In this document: piece by piece, positions 1-9,096 of the stretch
How the letters are laid out: each line of letters opens with the position of its first letter
How positions within the stretch are numbered: the first letter of the stretch is position 1
Origin: Allolobophora icterica
Taxonomy: Eukaryota; Annelida; Clitellata; Crassiclitellata; Lumbricidae
Reading direction: 5' to 3'
DNA: 64,000 nucleotides
Assembly (NCBI GenBank): GCA_963556255.1
Contig: OY744613.1
Coordinates: 36,571,555-36,635,554, forward strand
Notes under the pieces: model-generated
Seen by the model: only the letters and a program-made list of their open reading frames with translations
Told to the model about the DNA's origin: nothing
Database searches by the model: none
Made by a program: the position numbers and the translations under genes

Positions 1-16
1 ATTAACAAGTACTTAC

Positions 17-231
17 CAGTACTGCATTTTAATTTTATTACATTCCGTCACTTGAAATTCTTTACATTTTAGGTTTTGTTCACTTTTTTTATAAGTAGTT
101 GTTTTTTTAGTATTTGATGTGTATATGTCCGATTTTAAGCGCTCAACAAATACTTGGCATGGGGCGGCAGATGTAAACGCGTTAAATCTGCCTCTGGGTG
201 TCTGCTCAATATTGAAACTTTCCTCTTCCAT
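17..231 (-). CDS. Candidate first coding exon of an unidentified gene running off the left edge
   Basis: An open frame starts at an ATG at 231 (context MEEESFNIEQTP) and runs leftward for 71 codons plus two bases. It reaches a strong splice donor, exon...TACTG then GTAAGT, with the GT at 16-15. Such a donor at the end of a frame with ordinary amino-acid composition is why I list it. The predicted segment is hydrophilic, rich in Lys, Thr and Glu, with no signal peptide or membrane segment, and I recognise no domain. The rest of the gene would lie beyond base 1. It could equally be chance; no homology was testable. Confidence 0.3.
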
Positions 232-439
232 GATTTAGCTGATTGGTTTGAGCTCTCGTCTGGCATCGCGGAACATACGGGTTCGATCACACTCTGAAAT
301 AAAACTCCAGTTAACTGATGGGCTATCAATGCAGACCCAAGTTCCAACGCTGGTTGAAATGGTGACGCACCAACAAATGCACTAAGTTTAAGATCTATAT
401 GCTACGCGTAACTGCCTCACAGCTGTGCTCCATCTTATC

Positions 440-705
440 TCAGGGAGTTGTGTGTCTTGGTGCCTTGACGTAGATGTCTTCGTTGTGCTAGACGGGGTGA
501 CCTGGTTGTTCCCTTGGTTCGAACTTCTGTGGTACACTGGGTACAGCATGGCAGCTTCGCTTTGTTCGGTCCAACTTTCTGGAATGGGATATCACATGTT
601 AATTCCATAAGCATCTCGAACCATTCTATTCGATCCGAAACAGGCTAAACTTCTGTCGGTCGAGAGCGAATCTCTCTTGAAGGGGCGCTATCCATCATTA
701 AAAAT
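440..705 (+). pseudogene. L2/CR1-like LINE 3' fragment
   Basis: Broken reading frames contain the C-terminal signature of L2/CR1-like reverse transcriptase proteins (a GPTFWNGIS-like stretch near 565-590). They are followed by the 3' end CTTGAAGGGGCGCTAT at about 678-693, which is shared with the LINE tails near 4620 and 24760. Frameshifts make it non-functional. Confidence 0.45.
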
Positions 706-996
706 TGCAACAGTGTACGGTTGGAAAGACTGTAGTGACAGCTAACAAATGAAACTGACGGAAAGTTTCATACTTTGGCACGTGCAATATTTTCTGTCCA
801 TGGGAGATCTCTTTGTCTGGCTGTAAACCAACTCTGCTGCAGCATGGCCATATCTTCGATGTGACGCAGTGGCACAATATGTTATATCCTGGACTTTTCT
901 CCATGTTGTATAAATGCCGAAATTTAGCTCTGCGAGATTAGCTATTCACGACTGTAGTCGAGATCTTCCTTTATGACTAATCCAAGTAGTCTTAGT
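706..996. other. Intergenic, nothing recognised
   Basis: No coding frame, RNA gene or repeat that I can name. The open frame of 68 codons on the minus strand has no recognisable motif. Confidence 0.4.
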
Positions 997-1265
997 CAGT
1001 GCTTTTTTCAGCCGGAACGCGCCGGAACGGCGTTCCGGCACCTTTTTTCAGGTACTAAAAATAATTTATTTATTTTAATAATAAAAACAATAATTTAGTT
1101 ATTTTAATTTAATTTAAGTTTTTTCTACTGTTTTCAGTGTTTGATGACACCCTCCCAACCCCCAACCCCGTTTTTCTCGGGATTTTAGCTCGCCCATAAT
1201 TATTCCGTTCCGGAACCTATTGTTCCGTTCCGGAACCTTTTTTTTCCAGAAAAAAGCACTGCATG
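997..1265. mobile_element. hAT-like MITE with GTTCCGG-rich ends
   Basis: The ends are inverted, CAGTGCTTTTTTC at 997 and GAAAAAAGCACTG ending at 1261. The same 8 bp, GTCTTAGT, flanks it at 989-996 and 1266-1273, with four extra bases (CATG) before the right copy. The interior is AT-rich with repeated CCGTTCCGGAAC motifs near both ends. There is no coding capacity. An 8-bp TSD with CA...TG ends is typical of hAT elements; the extra four bases make this less certain than the other copies. Confidence 0.6.
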
Positions 1266-1514
1266 GTCTTAGTGAAGTATTTTCTCCATTCCCTCGGGAG
1301 CTTGTTCATGGAGGCCCATATATGGTTCTCCGGTGGCCTTCGTCTTCTCGAACGCAGGCAACATGTCTGAAGAAGCGCAATCTCCGTCTTCGGATTGTGA
1401 CAGTGACCAGTATCATCGCTGTTCTTCCTTTGATCGCGATATTACTCACGTGGGGGCAGTCTTGTTGTCCTCGAGACCAAGGTCTTGGTCTCGAGTGCAC
1501 TCGAGTACGTTTTT

Positions 1515-1652
1515 AAAAGTCTTGGTCTTGGTCTTGGTCTTGAGGTTCAAGGTCTTGGTCTTGGTCTTGAGGTTCAAGGTCTTGGTCTTGGTCTTGGTCT
1601 CGAGGTTCAAAGTCTTGGTCTTGGTTTTGCAAGACCAAGACCAAGACTTTTG
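1515..1652 (+). repeat. CTTGGT minisatellite, left block of copy 1
   Basis: Tandem AAGGTCTTGGTCTTGGT... units joined by TTGAGGTTC linkers. It ends in an inverted stretch, GCAAGACCAAGACC, which can fold back on the array. Confidence 0.85.
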
Positions 1653-2195
1653 ACAATATAAAGAGTCATTTAACAAAACGCAAGGATTTTAATAATTTAT
1701 CCAATAATTACTAATACAATTGCTTTAGTGTTTACACCGTGTGTGAGTGAGGCTGTACTGTTGCTTTTGACATTTATTTTGACTTCCGGTTAGTTTCCAT
1801 GTAATGATTTCAAAACAGACTCACAATTTGTACATTTACATCCGGTACTTGAAAAGCTGCTCTGTGTGCCAGTGAATTCAGCACTGTAGAACGTATTTTT
1901 CACATGGCAGAATTTTTATGAGGACCCACAGGTCACGTCTTGGTCAGAAAATTCTGAGCGAATTGATTTTTATGAAAATGCAACAGGCATATGGAATAAA
2001 ATTTCGCCCGAAGGACTTCTGTAAATACGAATTCGGAATTCTCTGCAGTCTGCATTTGAAATTGTTTTGTTTGAATAAAATAAAAGATTCGTGTTTAAAT
2101 TAAAATAGCGAGCTGTCTGACTTGACAATTTTTTTAGTAAGGAATTGAAATCTGGATATGGTTGTGAGTTTTGGGTATTGTTCTCGGTTTTGGTA

Positions 2196-2380
2196 TTGAG
2201 TTTCAAAGTCTTGGTCTTGGTCTTGGTCTTGAGGTTCAAGGTCTTGGTCTTGGTCTTGGTCTTGAGGTTCAAGGTCTTGGTCTTGGTCTTGGTCTCGAGG
2301 TTCAAGGTCTTGGTCTTGGTCTTGGTCTTGAGGTTCAAGGTCTTGGTCTTGGTCTTGGTCTTGAGGTTTAAGGTCTTGAC
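2196..2380 (+). repeat. CTTGGT minisatellite, right block of copy 1
   Basis: About five units of roughly 33 bp: several CTTGGT hexamers followed by a TTGAGGTTCAAGG linker. It has the same orientation as the left block, so the two blocks are direct, not inverted, repeats. Confidence 0.85.
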
Positions 2381-2399
2381 AACAAGACTGCGTGGGGGT

Positions 2400-2800
2400 G
2401 AAGTAGATGGTCCAGAGGATCCTGCTAAGGCACTACATATTTCTTTCTTTAGTACCTATGATGGATCACAGAGGCCCTAAACAAGATATACGCTGGTGGA
2501 AATGGCAGACGTTTTACTAATGTCGATAAGGGTTATAGCAGGGATGTCAATTTGGAAAAGACCAAGAGCCAAACCACGTCGGAACAGCCATTTGACAAAA
2601 AACTGACAACAGCTGGAGGCAATGAGTTGGAGGTTTTTGAATCCTTTACCTACCATGACAGGCATACAGTGTCCAGTGGGTCAAACGAACAGAGGATCAA
2701 TCATCGAATCGTCATCGCCATGCAGATCCTGCATGGTCTCCCTGGAGTAAAACACCTGGCGCTCTACAGTCGAGCTGAACACTAACCTACAGCTCTATTA
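2400..2800 (+). pseudogene. Probable RTE-like LINE reverse transcriptase remnant
   Basis: A frame at 2552-2785 reads ELEVFESFTY, then SSGSNEQRINHRI and AMQ, then a LYS-like tail. This resembles the region after the reverse transcriptase catalytic core in RTE-like elements, usually of the form V..F.YLGS.....G....I..RI..A. The stretch is short and isolated, so the call is tentative. Confidence 0.35.
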
Positions 2801-2829
2801 TACTGTGCTGTCAGGACTCCTCTACAAAA

Positions 2830-3790
2830 TTATATCTGTTCCTTCTTTCCAATGAAAATACCAGCCACAACATACCTCTTCGCCGCTCGACACTGTTTCG
2901 GGTGAAGCATATATCTTCGCTTGGAGCCTATATATCTTTGTCTTTGCATTCAGTCTGCCTACATTAAGAAATTTAGCTCAGCATTGTCTATTCTTTGGTG
3001 TAGCACAGGACTCTGCACTCGGTCCTCTCCTTTTCACCCGCACCACTTGTGGCTTGCAGGCTCTAGAACTGCCATCTACATGTATTTGCTGACGACACTG
3101 CGCTTCTGATTTCTTTCGAACGCTCCAAGTCTACTACTTTTCTCAAACTGTTCTCATTTGTTTTCGAAGACTTGCGGATTTTTTATGAACACGAGTCATT
3201 CAATAAATTTGTTTTGAACCTTCCAAAGCGAAATCCTTCCTTTGGACAAGCTATTATACTTAAGGCTATAATGAACTATATGAACTTGAGGCATTAAACA
3301 CCAGTGCAGATCTGTGAATGATTGAAGTGACCGATATTGCACTGCAGTACTGATATTGTACAAGTCTACCTAATAACTGTTATTTAACTTTTCTCCAAAA
3401 ACGTGAACAAACACCCGGAACACCGTAAAACAGAAATTTTTTAATCATGAGAAAATAAATAATTAATGCTATAGTTAATAGGAGTTCAGTCTGAAATACA
3501 GTTCATCCAGTTCACCATACTGATGGTACTAACATATTGTCACCTTTTGATGACTTTTAATGCCAACGAAGTCTACAAAACTGTCCTATGAACTTTGCCC
3601 AACCATAATCGAAAACCGCTGGTCAGTATAACAGTTGCTTCATTGCTTTCATAAGCTCTGCGCTTTGTATGACGTGCTCGTTTTTCTTCAAATGCCTCGA
3701 TACAAAAGTTGGCAGCTTCTTGGTGGTTTTGATCAAATCAGCTGTGATGTCAATGACTTTAGTAGTGCTACTGCAGTACAAAGATCCATA
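2830..3790. other. Intergenic, nothing recognised
   Basis: AT-rich sequence without a supported gene or repeat. Short frames on both strands lack recognisable motifs. Confidence 0.4.
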
Positions 3791-3791
3791 G

Positions 3792-3792
3792 T

Positions 3793-3834
<42 letters not shown>
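3792..3834. repeat. (TA)n microsatellite
   Basis: An almost pure TA run with one TG interruption, directly visible. Confidence 0.95.
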
Positions 3835-3837
<3 letters not shown>

Positions 3838-4224
3838 GCGTTGTGCCATATTTGGACAACGTTGGAACAATGCTGGATAACCCTTGACCAACATTAGCCC
3901 AGTACAGGCTGAGTATAACTTGATGACCGACTAGCAGTAGGCCTACCATTGCTAGGATATATAGGCTTATGAATTAGATTGTCTTAAATTCATATTAAGT
4001 AGGCTACTTGATCATTATTATTCGAGACCAAGCTGCATAATTAGTGGGCTTAGTTAATCTGCCGATTGATCATTTAGTTATTTATCCATCTGTCTTCCAG
4101 AGGAAAAATTCTTACGTCTGGCTTCGAATTTCTAGCTTCTTTCTGATCGATGATTTTCGGTTCGAAATGATATTAGAACGAATCAGTCATTGACTGTTGT
4201 GTGCTTTAACCCAGCACACTCCGA

Positions 4225-4647
4225 ACATCGAGATTTGGCCAGGTTTCTCTTTATATGCGGGATGTTCTGCACTGGCTCCATTTCCCGCTGCGGATCGCCT
4301 ATAGGGTATCTGCACTGGTTAGGCGTTGTCTAGAGGGACTTGCCCCCCCATACCTGCGGGAGTTGTGTCGCTCTACATCGGGGGTCTTGCGGCGATCTGC
4401 TCTTCGCTCGGCTGACCAGGCCGAGCTATTGGTCCCCCGCACACGGACAGCCATTATGCAGCGCCGTTCTGTTTCGGTCGCTGGTCCCGCAACCTGGAAT
4501 GGCCTTCCTGTTGCACTCCGCCTGGTCCCTATGACTCGCTCTACCTTGTTTCTTGCAAACTTGAAAACTACTCTCTTTAGCCGTGGTTGGACTAGGAGCG
4601 TTCATGAGTAGATAACCTAGCTTGAAGGGGCGCTATATAAAAGCTCC
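4225..4647 (+). pseudogene. L2/CR1-like LINE 3' end with C-terminal RT region
   Basis: The frame at 4255-4611 carries the usual C-terminal pattern of L2/CR1-like elements: DVLHWL..P.RI, then LAPPYLREL, VPRTRTA, GPATWNGLP and LKTTLFSRGW. It has a near-complete 3' end, CTTGAAGGGGCGCTATATAA, followed directly by an ATA-repeat tail. The copy is 5'-truncated. It matches the fragment at 24115-24785 in protein pattern and tail. Confidence 0.75.
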
Positions 4648-4785
<138 letters not shown>

Positions 4786-4978
4786 GAGTCTGACGTACTT
4801 GGGAAGTATGGACACGGGGAGAGAAACGATAGAGGGCAGATACTGGTGGATTTCTGTGCGAAACACAAACTGGTTATCGCCAACACGCTTTCCAGAATGC
4901 ATAGGCCTAACATGCATAGATATACATGGAAGAGCCCGAATGGAACTACCAGAACCTAAATTGATTACATACTATTAT
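4786..4978 (+). pseudogene. RTE-like LINE endonuclease fragment (part 1 of a split element)
   Basis: Translation gives LGKYGHGERNDRGQILVDFC, then a VIANT motif, then YTWKSPNG and IDYI, the apurinic-like endonuclease pattern of RTE-type LINEs. A TAA interrupts the frame just before IDYI. The element is cut at 4978 by the hAT-like insertion 4979-6487 and resumes at 6488. Confidence 0.7.
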
Positions 4979-6487
4979 CAGTGGCGGATCCAGGATTTCT
5001 TGCGCGGGGGGGCAGGGGTTTCTTCTGATGGGCGCCACGTTCTAGGGTAAATTTGTAATCAACTTTAAATGATAGTACAGGTAGATTTTGAAGTAATGCC
5101 ATTTGTAGTAGACCACTAGTATATACTATCCTATATTAAACTATTTCAAAGTGAAGAAATGTATTCTATGTCCACCGTCAGTGGGAAGATGAGACGGCGA
5201 GGGAGAGGACCCACCCTCATATATCGAGGCTAAGAAAATGAAGTCGCTGGCACTTCATACCCATGGCTGCCTCAGGGCTAGCTTAAGGGACTACTCTTCT
5301 TCTTCTTCTGTTATTTTGCACTTGGCATCGTTCCTGCCTTATTAAATTAGGCATTACAGTTTGATCATTTGAAATCCGAAATTTTGCAAGCAAATGTAAA
5401 ATGTAAATCTTCGACTAAATGAGGTTGCAGATGCTACAAAGAGACTTGGTGCCTACATGTAGGCCCTAATCGATAACATCATCCTGTGGAGTCTGTCTAT
5501 GCGCCTCAAACTTAACCCTGCCAAATCCGAGCTCATCTGGTTTGACCGTTCCTCTAAGCTCCTACAGTGTGCTGAACTCTCACTTTCTACTTCCTCCTCT
5601 CTAAGTTTCAAACATTGTTTGGCATTTGCTTGAAGACTAGCTCGCTTCATAATGTTATGCTTATAGTCGCTTCGCTAAGTTTTCTGCCGGTTTGCGTTTA
5701 GTAGTTTAACGTCAACCATGAGGATACAATTTATAATTATATCAAATATATCACAATTTAAAGCTAATGTTATTTATTTAAGGAACGTGGATTGATATTA
5801 TAAATACCATATATTCTTCGTTTCATGGCAGTTTCATCCAATACGCGGATTGCCAATTAAATCCGAAAGCGACTTGTAGAGAATTGCCATGATAAATATC
5901 CAAAACGCCGCTAGAAATTTGATATACTACACTCTTTAACTGCCGGAATGTGTGCTAGTTTGATGATGCACATCTTTCAGCTTGGCACCGGCGATTTGGG
6001 GTATACAATATCGTATGACTCATATTGAGGATGACTTTGCTTGCCTGTGGGCTGTGTAGGACTCTGTTGTACTTTGGCACTTAGCCTACATCCTGAGACA
6101 CTTACATGGAGAGTGAGGGTCAATTCAGGGTCATGCCAATCTTCCATGTCCTGCCTATATATGTTGTCTGTCTCTCTACCCTCCCTACTACATACGTAAA
6201 GATAGACAGAACAGCAATACTTGGGGAAGCACAGTTGAAATTAGACCTAGCCGACTCAATAGCGATGGGCGTTGTTTATTGGGGTTAAGAAAGTGGGTAC
6301 GATAACCAAGTCCATAGCAAAAATTACGCCTATCACTATGGACATGGCTTTAACGAAACCTCGGTCATGCACGTTCTGGCAGCCCACCATAACAGCCGGG
6401 TCTGGTCTGGAGGGGCGCCGTCAGACAACCAAGAGGGGCGCGGGGGGGCGAACCGCCCCCCCGGGCCTATAGCTAAATCCGCCACTG
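4979..6487. mobile_element. hAT-like non-autonomous element, 1509 bp, inserted in a LINE
   Basis: The ends are CAGTGGCGGAT at 4979 and its inverted match (ATCCGCCACTG) ending at 6487. Perfect 8-bp TSDs ACTATTAT lie at 4971-4978 and 6488-6495. G-rich subterminal runs lie inside both ends. The interior holds a LINE scrap (5425-5610) and otherwise no coding signal. It interrupts the endonuclease region of an RTE-like LINE, so it is younger than that LINE. Confidence 0.9.
5425..5610 (+). pseudogene. LINE reverse-transcriptase scrap inside the hAT-like element
   Basis: Broken frames read ARLGAY, then IDNIILWSLSMRLKLNPAKS, then ELIWFDRSS, the stretch after the FADD box in L2/CR1-like reverse transcriptases. 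It is a second insertion layer within 4979-6487. Confidence 0.55.
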
Positions 6488-7391
6488 ACTATTATCAGTA
6501 GACATTGGAGACAATCGATTAATAACGTACGCACGGACTGCGATTCTGATCGCAATCTAGTATGTGGTACTGACAATGCAGCTAATTGAGGTTCAAAAAG
6601 AAGCGAGGCGACGAACCGCTGCTCCTAGATCTGGAGAAGCTGAGAAACTATAGCAAGACGCACAACAATACCAACTCGAAGTGAAAAACAGATCCCAGGT
6701 ATTAGAAGGAATCGACGAACCATGCACACCAGACGAACTATGGCAACAGCTAAAGGATATATCACCATGGGTGGGGTAAGGTGATACTACAGAAAAATCA
6801 TCAAAAACGTAAGAACTGGATCTCCAATGACACCTTTGACCTAATAAGAAAGAAGCGAGAGATCAAGACGAAATCACCTTCAGAATATAAGAAGCTACGA
6901 ACCGAGGTACAGAAACGATTGCGATAGGACAAACAGGAGGAGTTGGACACATTATGCAACGAGCTTGAGGAAAACGCAAGAAAAGGAAACAGCAGAATTG
7001 TTTTTCAGACGGTTAGGCAACTGACTGGACCATTTCGCCCCCGCACCATGGCTATTAAATACAACACCGGCAAGAAATTAGTCGAACCGGAGAAAGTAAA
7101 CCAGATATGGAAAGAATACTGCGAAGAACTATGCAATGACGAAGATGAAAACATAGCAATCGAAATTGACACACAAGAGAGAGAACCACCACCGTGGATA
7201 GATGAAATCAGACGAGCAGTGTTGAAGTCGGCAACACGTAAAGCACCAGGCCCGGATGATGTAGCCGTAGAATTACTCAGGTTTGGTTGGGGGGGGGGGG
7301 AATGACAATAACCAAAACACTCCACGAGATTTGTGTAGCAATATGGAAGACCGGAGTCTGGCCAGAAGAATGGACGCAATCAACATTTATC
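6488..7391 (+). pseudogene. RTE-like LINE, endonuclease end and start of RT (part 2)
   Basis: Continues the element broken at 4978. Near 6540-6560 is DSDRNLV, where the usual catalytic SDH motif reads SDR. Further on, 6943-7305 encodes the pre-RT linker and the RT entry motif RKAPGPDDV..ELL, followed by a TLHEICVAIWKTGVWPEEW-like stretch to 7380. Frameshifts and stops occur throughout. A 152-bp insertion at 7392 interrupts it again. Confidence 0.7.
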
Positions 7392-7543
7392 CAGGGTGAG
7401 AATTGTCGGGGGGGGGTTTGGGGGGTTCAACCCCCCCTAGTCTTTCTTAGGACCCCATAGTAAAGTCTTCATTTCACACCCCAACTCCACATAAATCAAA
7501 GTCTATAGAACTCCCCAGTCTTTTTTCTACAATTCTCATACTG
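7392..7543. mobile_element. Small hAT-like MITE, 152 bp
   Basis: The inverted ends are CAGGGTGAGAATTGT at 7392 and ACAATTCTCATACTG ending at 7543 (two mismatches). Perfect 8-bp TSDs CATTTATC lie at 7384-7391 and 7544-7551. Removing it restores the LINE coding order across the insertion. Long G and C runs sit inside the left end. Confidence 0.85.
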
Positions 7544-7712
7544 CATTTATCCCACTCCCCAAGAAGGGAGACCCGCTCCAGTACAGCACTGGTCTCGCAT
7601 GCTAGTAAGATAGGCCTACTACTACGCGTTATCTTAGAAACAATGCAGCTCAAACTAGAAGAAGAGACTGCACAGAAACAAGCTGGATTCATGCCAAAAG
7701 GAGGTCAGTTAA
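7544..7712 (+). pseudogene. RTE-like LINE reverse transcriptase (part 3)
   Basis: Resumes with PLPKKGDPLQ and then a KLEEETAQKQAGF stretch, matching the RT fingers region that normally reads PI.KKGD......R.ISL...KI.......QAGFR. The match stops near 7705, so the element is truncated there. AATTGT repeats follow at about 7770-7793. Confidence 0.65.
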
Positions 7713-7769
7713 CTTTATTTTGTTGTTACATTGTATGCATGATAAAAACATATATCAAGCTAGCTTTTT

Positions 7770-8310
7770 GTAATTGTAATTGTAATTGTAATCGAGGATT
7801 TATATAGCGCCACTCATAAACAGAGGCGCTCCCGACCCGTGTCAGTGTCTTCACTGACAAAGAGAAATGTTTTCAGGCGCTTGCGAGACTGGGCAGGAGA
7901 CAGAGAGAGGAGGACAAGTCTAAAGCCCTGAGGGAGGCTGTTCCAACTGGAAGGGCCCACAACCGCAAAACTACGGGACTGGGCAGTAGCAGTGCGCATC
8001 CAAGGGACTAACAAGAGGCCACGGGCAGATGACCGGAGAGAGGCCCGACCAGGCAAACTGGAAACTGGGGTGCAGTAAGCCCTGAGATACAGCGGAGCTG
8101 AGCCAACAAGACAGTTAGGCATGAGGGAAAGGACCTTAAATTGAATGCGTTGGTGAATGGGAAGCCAGTGAAGGGAGTCCCGGATGTAGGAAGAGATATG
8201 GGCAAATTTCATGATGCCCCCTATAAGGCGAGCAGCAGCATTAAGGATGGACTGAAGTTTAGATGTGTTAGTAGAGGACAGGCCAATATAGACAGCATAT
8301 AGACAGCTTT
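7770..8310 (-). pseudogene. L2-like LINE 3' end, minus strand
   Basis: The minus-strand frame 8212-7814 reads SSYIRDSLHWLPIHQRIQFK, then LVGSAPLYLRAY, then RSFAVVGPSSWNSLP, the C-terminal pattern of L2-like elements. Upstream (8220-8290) a SILNAAARLIGGI-like stretch continues the match. The 3' end GGCGCTATATAAA is followed by a TGTAAT-type repeat tail at 7770-7793. Its terminal GGGAGCGCCTCTG segment resembles the tail of the SINE at 29200. Confidence 0.75.
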
Positions 8311-8885
8311 CTTGCTCCTGCCTCGTAGTTTACATAAACGACTGTTGACTTAGCCTATTGAGCATTAGGTTGCGTTGTTGCTCGTACACCATTGTTCATG
8401 GCCACGGCTATTTAGCCTCTATCGTATTTGCAACTTCATCTCTGGGCTTTGTATATTTCACCATCAACTGAAAACTTTTGTCTGCCAGCACATAAAGTTT
8501 TCTGTTGCCAGGCTAATGAACCTTTGTGGATCTATTGTAATAGTGAGCATTGTCAAATGTCGGTTTCCCCCCAGTTGTAGTTTTTAGCTGACGTGAATAA
8601 AGATAAGAAACGGAGAAGAAAGAAGCAGCCTGCAGAAACATCAAACATATACACCCTTAAACTAACTTAGTCAAATAAAAAAACAATTATGGGAAATTTT
8701 CAATTAGATATTTCACAAGGGATATTCTTCAACACGCGTCAACTCAATCATTTACAGTTAGACCTACTTCACATCTTCTGGAGGATTTTGCTTCAGAGCA
8801 TTTGCAAAAACGTAGGCCTACGTCAATCCAATACAGTTTCAGTTAACTCAGACTTAGAATTCATAGCAAATGCTTGCAACAATGG
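8311..8885. other. Intergenic DNA downstream of the neuropeptide gene
   Basis: AT-rich, no supported gene. The segment lies beyond the proposed poly(A) signal of the minus-strand gene at 9097-11087. Confidence 0.4.
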
Positions 8886-8891
8886 TTTATT
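8886..8891 (-). promoter_or_regulatory. Candidate poly(A) signal of the neuropeptide gene
   Basis: TTTATT on the plus strand reads AATAAA on the minus strand, about 205 nt past the stop codon at 9097. Distance and orientation fit a terminal exon; no transcript evidence is available. Confidence 0.5.
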
Positions 8892-9096
8892 AATATGTTA
8901 GCACTTTAATGTAAACAGAAGGAACGTTATTGTGTGAGCTATAACTTTAAACCCTCAACCCATAAGTGTTTCATTGCTAAATGTTCGATTTTAGCACTGA
9001 GTCTTAATTTCTGGTTCTATTCGAGCAGTTCCTTTTATAGTTTTGTTATCGAGCTTTCTAGACGTTGAACACACATAGTACAAGACACAATGACAC

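Larger units (their letters stand above)
1457..2390 (+). mobile_element. Minisatellite-bearing hAT-like element, copy 1 (934 bp)
   Basis: Perfect 13-bp terminal inverted repeats (CAGTCTTGTTGTC at 1457 and its complement ending at 2390) lie between perfect 8-bp direct repeats CGTGGGGG (1449-1456 and 2391-2398). Just inside the left end is a palindrome around CTCGAGACCAAGGTCTTGG. Two blocks of a CTTGGT-based minisatellite (about 1515-1630 and 2205-2380) flank a unique core of about 500 bp. No transposase is encoded, so it is non-autonomous. Other copies are at 18078 and 43802. Confidence 0.9.

Noticed and set aside
2145..2480. Long frames of [18 protein letters not shown] or KTKTKTLNL type (also near 1500, 18100, 18900, 43850, 44600)
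   Set aside because: These are translations of the CTTGGT minisatellites inside the hAT-like elements.
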